From Rhizorhapis suberifaciens (GTDB lineage Bacteria > Pseudomonadota > Alphaproteobacteria > Sphingomonadales > Sphingomonadaceae), in the NCBI RefSeq assembly GCF_014200045.1, contig NZ_JACHOV010000002.1, forward strand, positions 186,001-250,000: 64,000 bases of DNA. Direction: 5' to 3'. The notes under the pieces were generated by a model. It was not told where the DNA came from, searched no databases, and worked only from the letters and a program-made list of their open reading frames with translations. Shown here piece after piece: positions 47,134 through 60,026 of the stretch (the first letter of the stretch is position 1; each line of letters opens with the position of its first letter). Position numbers and translations under genes: made by a program.

Positions 47134-48585
47134 ATGGCTGACAATCCCATGCTGAAATTCGTAGCCACTGGACAGTCTTATCCGGAAAAGCGCGCCGCGG
47201 CCGAACGTGCCGCAGATTTCAGCGAGATTTCGCGCAGCTTTGCGCTGGAAAGGGCGGAGGAACAATCTTCCCGCTGCTCCCAGTGCGGCGTGCCTTATTG
47301 TTCGACTCACTGCCCGCTCCACAATCATATTCCCGACTGGCTGCGCCTCACCGCCGAAGGCCGCCTGCGCGAGGCCTATGAGCTTAGCAATGCGACCTCG
47401 ACCATGCCGGAGATCTGCGGCCGCATCTGTCCGCAGGACCGCCTGTGCGAGGGCAATTGCGTCATCGAATTTTCCGGCCATGGCGCAGTCACCATTGGCT
47501 CGGTCGAAAAGTTCATCACTGACACCGCTTGGAAGGAAGGCTGGGTCGAGCCGCTCGTCCCGGGTGCCGATCGCGGCCAGTCGGTGGGCATCATCGGCGC
47601 TGGCCCCGCGGGTCTTACGACCGCGGAATATCTGCGCAAGGCAGGCTATGAAGTGCACGTCTATGATCGCCACGACCGCATGGGCGGCCTGCTGACCTAC
47701 GGCATCCCCGGCTTCAAGCTGGAAAAGGAAGTCGTCACGCGCCGCGTGGACCGGCTGGCCGAGGGCGGCATCGTCTTCCACGAGAATTTCGAAGTCGGTC
47801 GCGACGCCACGATGGAGGATTTGCGCGAGCGCCATGATGCGATCCTGATCGCTACCGGCGTTTACAAATCGCGGGACATCAAGGCGCCGGGCGTGGGCAC
47901 GCAGGGCGTGATGAAGGCGCTCGATTATCTGACTGCCTCCAACCGCAAGAGCTTTGGCGACGAAGTTGCGGCGTTCGAGGATGGATCCCTCAATGCGGCG
48001 GGCAAGAATGTCGTCGTCATCGGCGGCGGCGACACGGCGATGGATTGCGTCCGCACCGCCATCCGCCAAGGCGCGAAGTCGGTGAAGTGCCTTTACCGCC
48101 GCGACCGGGAAAACATGCCAGGTTCGCAGCGCGAAGTGGCGAATGCCGAGGAGGAAGGCGTCGAATTCGTCTGGCTCTCCGCCCCCGTCGCCTTCGAGGG
48201 CACGGAGCACGTCACTGGCGTCAAGGCCACGAAGATGCGCTTGGGCGCTGCCGACGCGAGCGGCCGCCGCTCGCCCGAGCCCGATCCGGGCACGGAGTTC
48301 ACGCTGGAGGCGGACCTTGTCATCAAGGCGCTCGGCTTCGACCCGGAAGAGCTGCCAAAGCTGTTCGGCTGCGACGACCTCGCCGTCACTCGCTGGGGCA
48401 CGCTGCGTGTCGATCACCGCACGATGATGACGTCGCTTGATGGCGTGTTTGCGGCAGGCGACATCGTGCGCGGCGCTTCGCTGGTGGTCTGGGCCATCCG
48501 CGACGGGCGGGATGTGACCGACCACATGCATAAATATTTGAAGGTGAAGGCGCGGGAGAAGCGAGAAGAGCGAGTGGCGGCGTGA
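47134..48585 (+). CDS. gltD: Glutamate synthase (NADPH) small subunit
   Basis: A 483-aa flavoprotein that passes electrons from NADPH to the large subunit. The N-terminal cysteine clusters CSQCGVPYCSTHC and ICGRICPQDRLCEGNC bind 4Fe-4S clusters. The FAD site is GIIGAGPAGLTTAE, and the NADPH site is VVIGGGDTAMDC. AAGGAG lies upstream of ATG 47134. It precedes gltB with a DUF2059 gene in between, overlapping that gene by 4 nt, so all three are probably one transcript. Confidence 0.95.
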   Translation: MADNPMLKFVATGQSYPEKRAAAERAADFSEISRSFALERAEEQSSRCSQCGVPYCSTHCPLHNHIPDWLRLTAEGRLREAYELSNATSTMPEICGRICPQDRLCEGNCVIEFSGHGAVTIGSVEKFITDTAWKEGWVEPLVPGADRGQSVGIIGAGPAGLTTAEYLRKAGYEVHVYDRHDRMGGLLTYGIPGFKLEKEVVTRRVDRLAEGGIVFHENFEVGRDATMEDLRERHDAILIATGVYKSRDIKAPGVGTQGVMKALDYLTASNRKSFGDEVAAFEDGSLNAAGKNVVVIGGGDTAMDCVRTAIRQGAKSVKCLYRRDRENMPGSQREVANAEEEGVEFVWLSAPVAFEGTEHVTGVKATKMRLGAADASGRRSPEPDPGTEFTLEADLVIKALGFDPEELPKLFGCDDLAVTRWGTLRVDHRTMMTSLDGVFAAGDIVRGASLVVWAIRDGRDVTDHMHKYLKVKAREKREERVAA

Positions 48586-49176
48586 GGTGGTTAACCTCAT
48601 CGGCAGCGATCGTACTACTGACGCTTTGCTCCACTGCACAAGCATCGGGTAGAGAAACGATCAATGCATCTTCTAACCTCGATCCCGTTCGGGTTGAGAA
48701 GGCAAGAGTGATTGTCGAGTTGATTGTTCCTGCCGATCAACGTGAGGCAATGTTCTCCAAAATTATAGATGCTTTTATGACCAATTCCATTGCCGGTGTT
48801 ATGCAGGCTAACCCCGAAATCAACCAATTGTTGTCGGAAGAGCCGGAACTGCGTCAGATATTCGCTACATTCGTAGAGCGACAACGCAACCTAGTCCTCC
48901 AGGATTTGGAGGAAACGTCGCCCGAACTGATGTTCGCATATACCAATGCTTATGCACGCGCATTCACGGCCAAAGAACTGGACGGTCTCAATGCATTTTT
49001 CGTCACCCCAGTGGGAAGAAAATATGTGTCAATGGCGCCAGGGTTAATGGCCGATCCCGACTTCGCGGCGTGGCAAAAAGGTGTCGCGGCTCGAGCAGAA
49101 GCCAGAAAAGATGAAGAGCTGAAGAAGTTGATGGATCAAGTTATGCCCGTGATCAGGGCCAAGGGAGCAAAGAATC

Positions 49177-49187
<11 letters not shown>
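48582..49187 (+). CDS. DUF2059 family exported protein
   Basis: A 201-aa protein with a signal peptide (WLTSSAAIVLLTLCSTAQAS). The C-terminal half has the DUF2059-type helical sequence AYTNAYARAFTAKELDGLNA followed by FFVTPVGRKYVSMAPG. The start is GTG 48582 within the gltD stop (GTGA), and the stop overlaps the gltB start by 11 nt. It is AT-richer than either flanking gene. DUF2059 proteins are periplasmic with no known activity; a link to glutamate synthase is not expected from the family. Confidence 0.8.
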
Positions 49188-53694
<4,507 letters not shown>

Positions 53695-53763
53695 TCTGCG
53701 AGGGTGTGGCATCATGACCCTTCTTTGAAGGGTACTGTTGCGAAGCAGGCCTAATTATTTCTT

Positions 53764-53851
53764 GTCATGCCAGCGAAGACGGGAATCCATCTTAGGACGT
53801 AAAACCAAGCGATTGGTACGAGAGATGGATTCCCGCCCGCGCGGGAATGAC
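53764..53851. repeat. Intergenic inverted repeat
   Basis: Two imperfect arms of 29 nt (53764-53792 and 53823-53851) point at each other across a 30-nt spacer. They share GGGAATCCATCT and GTCAT ends. The right arm contains its own CCCGC/GCGGG hairpin. The same core occurs inside the subunit III gene at about 6091-6140, so this is a dispersed element of this genome. It may also help to end gltB transcription. Confidence 0.75.
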
Positions 53852-53892
53852 GGTCAATAGAATTTGGCGACACACCTTATGTGAACGGCGAT

Positions 53893-54210
53893 TTACCAGC
53901 GATAGCCGTAGCGCCGATCCCGATAGTGCCAGCGGTCACGATCGCGCCGCGCCCAACGACGTTCCCGCTCCAGCTCGCGCTTCTGCATGCGATATTCCCA
54001 GCGGCTGATATAGCCATGACGATAGGCATAGCGAAGTTCGCGCAACGCTCGATCATAGCTGTTCAAGCGGCTGTGCCGGCGATCGCCATTATAATAATAG
54101 TGGCCGCCGCGATAATCGCTATAGCCATAGCGCCCCCCGTCATGCGCCAGCGCCGTGCCCGTAGGGACAAGCACCGTCACAGCCGCCGCCATGAGCAGCT
54201 TCTTAAACAT
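53893..54210 (-). CDS. Small exported Arg/Tyr-rich protein
   Basis: A 105-aa protein with a signal peptide (MFKKLLMAAAVTVLVPTGTA, cleavage after ALA). The mature part is rich in Arg, Tyr and Asp, with RALRELRYAYRHGYISRWEY and a basic helix ending in YRDRRYGYRW. It is likely a periplasmic or surface protein of high positive charge. ATG 54210 follows GGAAGGAGAGGA; the frame to 54270 is not needed. No named family is recognised. Confidence 0.7.
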   Translation of the reverse strand: MFKKLLMAAAVTVLVPTGTALAHDGGRYGYSDYRGGHYYYNGDRRHSRLNSYDRALRELRYAYRHGYISRWEYRMQKRELERERRWARRDRDRWHYRDRRYGYRW

Positions 54211-54380
54211 TCGTCCTCTCCTTCCTCTGGAATGGAAGGAGAGTAAGCGCCTGTTGCGCTGAATAGGCACTGAACTTTTTGTTCAGAATCGGGACAGTTG
54301 AAGCCCGGAGCGGCTTTTCACTATGTAGCTTGGCACGAGAAAAGAAGGGCGCTATGTCCGCCGGGAAGGTCGGATATTTC

Positions 54381-54700
54381 GATCTTCATGATCGCGCCGG
54401 TGCCCCACAAGGGGCTTGAATGGGAATGCGGTGCGGAAGCTTTGGCTTCCAAATCCGCGGCTGTCCCTGCAACTGTAAGCGGCGAGCGCGATGCACATCG
54501 CTCCTTTTTCAAAAAGGGGCAGCCACTGGGTTGCGGCATGAAGATGCTGATCCTGGGAAGGCCGTGCATCAAGCTTTGACCCGCGAGCCAGGAGACCTGC
54601 CGGCGCACTGGTCGCTCTTGCCTTGGTCCAGGGGTTGGTCACGGCACGGTAATCCTCCGTCTGAGCGACGAATGAGCGGCTGGGGCCGCATCGGAACGTG
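54381..54700 (+). repeat. 320-bp direct repeat, copy 1
   Basis: Matches 59607-59926 at 319 of 320 positions, with T at 54551 against C at 59777. Offset is 5226 bp. Flanking sequence diverges at once on both sides. It contains the whole cobalamin aptamer and about 95 nt beyond it. Confidence 0.97.
54394..54606 (+). promoter_or_regulatory. Cobalamin riboswitch 1
   Basis: An RNA aptamer that binds a cobalamin. Stem P1 pairs GCGCCGG (54394-54400) with CCGGCGC (54600-54606). Conserved pieces are seen in order: TTGAATGGGAA, CTGTCCCTGCAACTGTAAGC, GCAGCCACTGGG, CTGGGAAGGC and the B12 box GCGAGCCAGGAGACCTGCC. It precedes the TonB-dependent receptor operon and should lower its expression when B12 is plentiful. 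Confidence 0.95.
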
Positions 54701-54757
54701 CGTCGGTCGCTTATGGCGTCGGGCCGCCGCGCGTGCCGACCGTTCGTAAACGGCACG

Positions 54758-54785
54758 CCCCCGCCACGTCGCAAGGCGCCGGGGG
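54758..54785 (+). promoter_or_regulatory. Possible RBS-sequestering hairpin of riboswitch 1
   Basis: CCCCCG (54758-54763) can pair with CGGGGG (54780-54785), the ribosome-binding site of the receptor gene. An upstream hairpin (GCGTGCCG at 54731-54738 with CGGCACGC at 54751-54758) would compete for the same strand. This would let the aptamer control translation. Pairing is seen; regulation is inferred. Confidence 0.5.
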
Positions 54786-54793
54786 AAGTTTTT

Positions 54794-56935
54794 GTGATCA
54801 ATATCTTATTTTCCAGCAGTGCACTCGCCGCATTCCTGTTGCCTGCATTGGCCCATGCCGAGATTGGCGCAGAAGCTGCGGGCAAGACCGATATCCTCGT
54901 GCTCGGCAATCATGATGACGAGGTGAATGCGCCAACGCAGACCGGAAGCCGCCTTGGCCTGACCATCCTTGAAACACCTGCCAGTGTCGAAACCTTGCCG
55001 GGCGACATGATCCGCAGGCGAGGCGATCTATCGATCGTCGATGCAGTGACTCGCGCCACGGGCATCAGTTCGGTCGCCAATCCAGGCAATGGCGGCACTG
55101 GCCTCGCCGCGCGCGGCTTTTCCGGCCAGGGCTCGGTCATGATCCTCTATGATGGCGTCCGCCTCTATCCGGGGGCCGGCACCGTCACTTTTCCGACCGA
55201 TCCCTGGACAGTGGACAGGATCGAGGTGCTGCGCGGCCCGGCGTCCGTGCTTTATGGCCAGGGCGCCATAGGCGGCGCGGTCAATGTCATATCCAAAAAG
55301 CCCAACACCGAGCGGACCGAGCTTGAGGCGGAGGCCAGCTATGGTTCGCAGAATAGCTGGCGTATCGGCGCTGGGGTCGGTGGCCCCGTGAACGATCTGC
55401 TGGCCTACCGGCTCGACGTCAGCCGGACCCAATCGGACGGCTGGGTTGATCGCGGCAAATCGGAGGGGCTGGCGATCTCGGGATCGCTGCAGTTCCGCCC
55501 TATCGAGACGCTGACCTTCACTTTGTCCGACGATTATAGCGACCAGCAGCCGATGCGGTATTTCGGGACGCCGCTGATCGACGGGCGGCTTGATGATCGA
55601 AATAAGCGCAGCAACTACAATGTCGCCAACGCGGCGATACGTTACAAGGACAACCGCACAACGGTCAAAATCGAATGGATCCCGAACGATACCATCACCG
55701 TTCGCAACACCAGTTACCGCCTGACGACCGACCGCAGATGGCGCAACCTCGAAAGTTATTTTTGGAACGGTGTCAGCGGAAAAGTCGACCGCTTCGATTT
55801 CTTCGGCATCGATCATGACCAGACGCAGGTCGGCAACCAGGGCGATGTCACGATCCGCAGCAATTGGGGCGTGCTGAAGAACGAACTGCTCGTCGGCTTC
55901 GACGTCAACAACATCAAGTTCCGGCATTCGAATGATTTCGATTCCGGCTCGCCCCCGTCAGGTTTCGCAGAGCCCGTCGATCCGTTCAGCTTCGATCCCG
56001 GTCTCTATTACAACACGTTTGGCGTGCGCCCCCAATATCGTACGCGTACGCGCCAATATTCCCTCTTTGCCGAGGATCGCCTGACGATCAGCGATCATCT
56101 GTCGGTATCGGCGGGCATCAATTTCGACCGAGCCAATGTGAAGCGCTACGTTATCAGCCACGGCGCGGGCGGCGCGACAAGCGAAGCCTTGGGGCTGGAC
56201 AAGACGCTGCGGAATGTCACCTGGCGGGTAGGTGCCGTCTATAAGCCCGTCTCGACGCTGTCGATCTACGGTCAATATGCGACCGCCGTCGATCCGCTTG
56301 GATCGCTTGTAACATTCTCGGTGGGACAGGCGGCGTTCAAGCACACGACCGGCGATCAAGTAGAGGCCGGGGTGAAGGCCAGCTTTATGGGCGGGCGCGG
56401 CCTTGCGACCTTCGCTGCCTACCGGATCGTGAAGAAGAACCTCCTCGCCACGATTCCCGGAAGTCTTCCGCCAGTGCAGGATCAGGTCGGGCAGCGTTCG
56501 GCCAAGGGGATCGAGGCGTCAATCACGCTTGATTTGCCCGGCGGGTTTGGGATCGATGCCAACGGCACAATCCTCGACGCTCAGTTCGACGAATTCCTCA
56601 GCGGAAGCATTTCTTTTAGCGGCAATACGCCGCCCAACATTCCCGAAGAGACCGCCAATCTCTGGTTGCGCTACGATGTCACCGAGCGGGTCCAGACGCG
56701 GGTCGGCTTGCGCTATGTCGGCAAAACCTATTCGGACAACGCCAACCAGTTCCGGGTGCCGGCTTATGCGGTGGTGGACGGGGGCATCTCCTTTGCTGTG
56801 ACCAAGAACGTCGCTGCCAACCTGCGCATCTATAATCTGTTCGACAAGGATTATGCGACCACCACCTATAATAACGAGCAGTGGTTGCTCGGGCGGCCAC
56901 GCTCGATCGACGCTTCGGTCAGCATGCGTTTCTGA
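54794..56935 (+). CDS. TonB-dependent receptor, B12-riboswitch controlled
   Basis: A 713-aa outer-membrane receptor. After a signal peptide (about residues 1-22, ending AHA) comes a possible TonB box (DILVLGN), then the plug domain with TPASVETLPGDMIRRRG and VLRGPASVLYGQGAIGGAVN, and a 22-strand barrel ending in SIDASVSMRF. It looks like the siderophore-receptor group rather than classical BtuB. GTG 54794 is chosen because GGGGGA lies 7 nt upstream. Control by a cobalamin riboswitch suggests that the cargo is a corrinoid or a cobalt chelate. Confidence 0.87.
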   Translation: MINILFSSSALAAFLLPALAHAEIGAEAAGKTDILVLGNHDDEVNAPTQTGSRLGLTILETPASVETLPGDMIRRRGDLSIVDAVTRATGISSVANPGNGGTGLAARGFSGQGSVMILYDGVRLYPGAGTVTFPTDPWTVDRIEVLRGPASVLYGQGAIGGAVNVISKKPNTERTELEAEASYGSQNSWRIGAGVGGPVNDLLAYRLDVSRTQSDGWVDRGKSEGLAISGSLQFRPIETLTFTLSDDYSDQQPMRYFGTPLIDGRLDDRNKRSNYNVANAAIRYKDNRTTVKIEWIPNDTITVRNTSYRLTTDRRWRNLESYFWNGVSGKVDRFDFFGIDHDQTQVGNQGDVTIRSNWGVLKNELLVGFDVNNIKFRHSNDFDSGSPPSGFAEPVDPFSFDPGLYYNTFGVRPQYRTRTRQYSLFAEDRLTISDHLSVSAGINFDRANVKRYVISHGAGGATSEALGLDKTLRNVTWRVGAVYKPVSTLSIYGQYATAVDPLGSLVTFSVGQAAFKHTTGDQVEAGVKASFMGGRGLATFAAYRIVKKNLLATIPGSLPPVQDQVGQRSAKGIEASITLDLPGGFGIDANGTILDAQFDEFLSGSISFSGNTPPNIPEETANLWLRYDVTERVQTRVGLRYVGKTYSDNANQFRVPAYAVVDGGISFAVTKNVAANLRIYNLFDKDYATTTYNNEQWLLGRPRSIDASVSMRF

Positions 56936-56937
56936 CA

Positions 56938-58494
56938 ATGCACGGGTCTGCTATCCCGCCATCCACGGCGGCCATGGGGAAGAGAGGCGCGGTGCTGCGC
57001 CTCATTCTTGTCCTGCACCGCTGGCTGGGCGTCGTCATCGGTGTGCTGATGACCATCTGGTGCCTGTCCGGCTTCGTGATGCTCTATGTCGATTATCCCC
57101 GGCTTCTACCGACCGAACAGTTGCGCGGTCTCTCACCCTTGCAACTGCCCGTCGCGGAAGACTGGGACCGCATAGCCCTAGCCCCGCAAACGGCTCTCGC
57201 TTCGGCGCGGGTGGAGATGATGGCCGGCCGGCCGGTGCTGCGGGTGGTGCCGGACAGCGCTGGGCAACGTGCGATCTGGCAGACGCGCGCCTCTCCGCAA
57301 AATTATGAGCTTGTCACTGGTAAGCTCGTGCAGCCGCTGTCCGCGGACGACATGCGGAGAGTCGGCGGTGATTTCGGCCGCAACTTCGGCATTCCCGGAC
57401 CCGTAGCGGCAGCGACGCCGATCACGGTCGATCAATGGACGGTCCAGGCTTTCAGGGACAATAGTCCGCTCTGGCGTATCGACTATACCGACAGCGCAGG
57501 GGCGACGGCCTATATCGCTGGCCGGACCGGCGAGGTGGTGCAGGAAACGACCCGCTTCGAACGCTTCTGGGGCTGGCTGGGCGCTATACCCCACTGGCTG
57601 TACCCCACGATGTTGCGACAGCATCCGCACGCGTGGGCGCAAGTCGTCATCTGGACTTCGCTCGCCGGCTGCTTCCTGACCGTCACGGGACTTTGGGTAG
57701 GGATTGCCCGCCTGAGACGCGGAAGGGATGGGAAGACTGGATCGCCTTATCGCGGCCTTTGGTGGTGGCATCATATATCCGGGCTGGTCGTCGGACTTAT
57801 TACCCTGAGCTGGGTGGCTAGCGGGCTGTTGTCCGTAAGCCCCTGGGGCGTGTTCGACAGCGACGCGGGTGCAGCGGAGCAGCATCGCTTAACCGGAACG
57901 ATGCACTGGACCGATGTGCGTGAGGCGCTGCGCAATATCCGCCAGCTTCCACCCGGCACAGTCCGTATCGAAAGCGCGCCCCTGGGCGGACGGATTTTTT
58001 TCGTCACAACGGACTCGCATGGACACATGGCGCGGATCGATGCGCTGGGACGACCGGCGATTTTGAAACATGGGGCAGTCGAAGCGGCCTTGCGCAACGG
58101 GCCGCCCCTGGCCTCCCTGACGCTGCTGCGATCCGAGGACCCCTATTATTATGCCTATAAACAACCGGTGAAGCTGCCGGTGTGGCGAGCGATCCTTTCA
58201 GATTCCCAGCGTACGCGCCTCTATATTGACGCCCAATCGGGGGCCTTGATCCATGTGGTCGATGGCGTGTCCCGTGCCGAGCGCTGGTTGTGGAACGCTC
58301 CGCATAGCTTTGACCTGCCGGGCTTGCGCGCGGGGCTGTTGCGCAACCTCGTCATCCTGCCCCTGCTGGCGGCCGTGGCGTTTGTCTGCGCCACAGGCAG
58401 CTGGATGGGCTTTCGAAAGCTGGGCCGCGACTTGCGGCGTATCCGACGGCGCGGGCCGCCCCATTCCCCCTTTCCTCACCAGGAGCATTCATAA
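56938..58494 (+). CDS. PepSY domain membrane protein
   Basis: A 518-aa inner-membrane protein with four or so membrane segments: about residues 25-45 (WLGVVIGVLMTIWCLSGFVM), 235-255, 285-310 and near 475-495. Large periplasmic PepSY-like parts lie between them. HHISGLVVGLITLSWVASG and LHRWLGVV with conserved His resemble the PiuB/FsrB-type proteins thought to reduce metal chelates after import. It starts 2 nt after the receptor stop and overlaps the transporter gene, so it belongs to the cobalamin-controlled operon. Confidence 0.85.
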   Translation: MHGSAIPPSTAAMGKRGAVLRLILVLHRWLGVVIGVLMTIWCLSGFVMLYVDYPRLLPTEQLRGLSPLQLPVAEDWDRIALAPQTALASARVEMMAGRPVLRVVPDSAGQRAIWQTRASPQNYELVTGKLVQPLSADDMRRVGGDFGRNFGIPGPVAAATPITVDQWTVQAFRDNSPLWRIDYTDSAGATAYIAGRTGEVVQETTRFERFWGWLGAIPHWLYPTMLRQHPHAWAQVVIWTSLAGCFLTVTGLWVGIARLRRGRDGKTGSPYRGLWWWHHISGLVVGLITLSWVASGLLSVSPWGVFDSDAGAAEQHRLTGTMHWTDVREALRNIRQLPPGTVRIESAPLGGRIFFVTTDSHGHMARIDALGRPAILKHGAVEAALRNGPPLASLTLLRSEDPYYYAYKQPVKLPVWRAILSDSQRTRLYIDAQSGALIHVVDGVSRAERWLWNAPHSFDLPGLRAGLLRNLVILPLLAAVAFVCATGSWMGFRKLGRDLRRIRRRGPPHSPFPHQEHS

Positions 58495-59540
58495 TGGCCC
58501 TGCCACTGCCATCCGTCCGTTCAAGATTTGGTCGCCGCGTCAGTTGGCTCTTTGGGTTGTTGCTGGCGGCGAATGTCGCCATATGGATTTGGGCGCTTTC
58601 CCTTTTTCATGACCAACCCGTGATGCTGGGTACAGCCTTGCTTGCCTGGGGGCTAGGGCTGCGCCATGCCGTCGATGCCGATCATATCGCGGCAATCGAC
58701 AATGTGACGCGCAAGCTGATGCAGGACGGTCAGCGACCTATATCCGTGGGTTTCTGGTTTGCCATCGGCCATAGCGCGATCGTTCTGATCGCAGCCGTCG
58801 CCATTGCGATGACCACTGCCGCCCTGACGAGTCTGGAAGAGTTCAAGCAGGTTGGCGGCCTGATTGCGACATCGGTCTCGGCTACATTTCTCTTTGTTAT
58901 TGCCGCAATGAACCTCATTATCCTGCGGTCCGTCTGGAAAACCTTCGTGCATGTCAGGGCAGGGGGTGTTTATGTCGAGGAGGACCTCGACCTGTTGATC
59001 GGCAATAGGGGTTTGCTGGCGCGACTGTTCAAACCATTGTTCCGGCTCGTCAACCGCAGTTGGCACATGGCGCCGCTGGGCTTTCTGTTCGGTCTGGGTT
59101 TCGATACCGCAACGGAAGTCGCCATTTTAGGTCTGTCCGCCAGTCAGTCGGCCGACGGTTTTTCGATCGGCACGGTTCTGGTGCTGCCGGCGTTGTTCGC
59201 GGTTGGCATGGCGCTGGTCGACACCGCCGATGGCGTGGTCATGATGGGCGCGTATCAATGGGCGTTCGTAAAGCCGATACGCAAGCTATACTACAACATC
59301 ACCATCACATTGATTTCGGCGATAGTCGCCATCGTGATCGGCGGCATAGAGGCGGTTGCTCTCCTGGGCGAAAAGCTGGGCCTTACCGGTGCCCCGTGGA
59401 CGCTTGCTGCTGAATTAGGCGAAAATTTCAACAGCATGGGCTTTGCCATCATCGGCCTTTTCATTTTCTGCTGGATTGCCAGCTTCGTCATTTATCGCTG
59501 GAAGCGCTTTGATGAGATCGAGGTCACGCTCGCCGCGTGA
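58494..59540 (+). CDS. Nickel/cobalt transporter, HoxN/NixA (NiCoT) family
   Basis: A 348-aa inner-membrane permease with about eight membrane segments. The NiCoT signature is clear: LGLRHAVDADHIAAIDN in segment II, with the metal-binding His and Asp. LGFDTATEVAILGL and LFAVGMALVDTADGVVMMGAY are the other family motifs. Under a B12 riboswitch its substrate is most likely Co2+ rather than Ni2+. ATG 58494 overlaps the PepSY stop (TAATG). Last gene of the operon, followed by the second riboswitch. Confidence 0.92.
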   Translation: MALPLPSVRSRFGRRVSWLFGLLLAANVAIWIWALSLFHDQPVMLGTALLAWGLGLRHAVDADHIAAIDNVTRKLMQDGQRPISVGFWFAIGHSAIVLIAAVAIAMTTAALTSLEEFKQVGGLIATSVSATFLFVIAAMNLIILRSVWKTFVHVRAGGVYVEEDLDLLIGNRGLLARLFKPLFRLVNRSWHMAPLGFLFGLGFDTATEVAILGLSASQSADGFSIGTVLVLPALFAVGMALVDTADGVVMMGAYQWAFVKPIRKLYYNITITLISAIVAIVIGGIEAVALLGEKLGLTGAPWTLAAELGENFNSMGFAIIGLFIFCWIASFVIYRWKRFDEIEVTLAA

Positions 59541-59606
59541 TGCTATCGCGAATTTGCATTCAAATGTTTTTCGTTTAGGAGCTGAATCCGAAGGTTGGGT
59601 AACATT

Positions 59607-59926
59607 GATCTTCATGATCGCGCCGGTGCCCCACAAGGGGCTTGAATGGGAATGCGGTGCGGAAGCTTTGGCTTCCAAATCCGCGGCTGTCCCTGCAACT
59701 GTAAGCGGCGAGCGCGATGCACATCGCTCCTTTTTCAAAAAGGGGCAGCCACTGGGTTGCGGCATGAAGATGCTGACCCTGGGAAGGCCGTGCATCAAGC
59801 TTTGACCCGCGAGCCAGGAGACCTGCCGGCGCACTGGTCGCTCTTGCCTTGGTCCAGGGGTTGGTCACGGCACGGTAATCCTCCGTCTGAGCGACGAATG
59901 AGCGGCTGGGGCCGCATCGGAACGTG
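59607..59926 (+). repeat. 320-bp direct repeat, copy 2
   Basis: Second copy of the repeat at 54381-54700, with one difference (C59777). The homology ends at AACGTG; what follows is unrelated to copy 1. The repeat carries no transposase gene and no visible target duplication. Confidence 0.97.
59620..59832 (+). promoter_or_regulatory. Cobalamin riboswitch 2
   Basis: Same aptamer as riboswitch 1, with P1 arms at 59620-59626 and 59826-59832. The single change (A-T-C to A-C-C at 59777) lies just before the conserved CTGGGAAGGC and should not disturb binding. It precedes cobW and cobN. Downstream, a 7-bp hairpin with a T7 loop (59931-59951) and a CCCC stretch near 59990 that faces the GGGGA ribosome-binding site of cobW form a different expression platform. 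Confidence 0.95.
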
Positions 59927-59930
59927 ACAA

Positions 59931-59951
59931 CGGGCGCTTTTTTTGCGCCCG
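59931..59951 (+). terminator. Hairpin downstream of riboswitch 2
   Basis: CGGGCGC (59931-59937) and GCGCCCG (59945-59951) form a perfect stem around seven T. The T-run is in the loop rather than after the stem, so a classical terminator is doubtful. It replaces the hairpins found after copy 1. Confidence 0.4.
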
Positions 59952-60026
59952 CCCGGGGTCGCGTACTGACCGACATTTCCGTCGGCAAGCCCCTGCCATC
60001 GTTGCTCCGGCGCATGGGGATCATCG

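Noticed and set aside
47101-48645. 514-codon minus-strand open frame opposite gltD
   Set aside because: It lies wholly across gltD, whose cysteine and nucleotide-binding motifs are intact on the plus strand.
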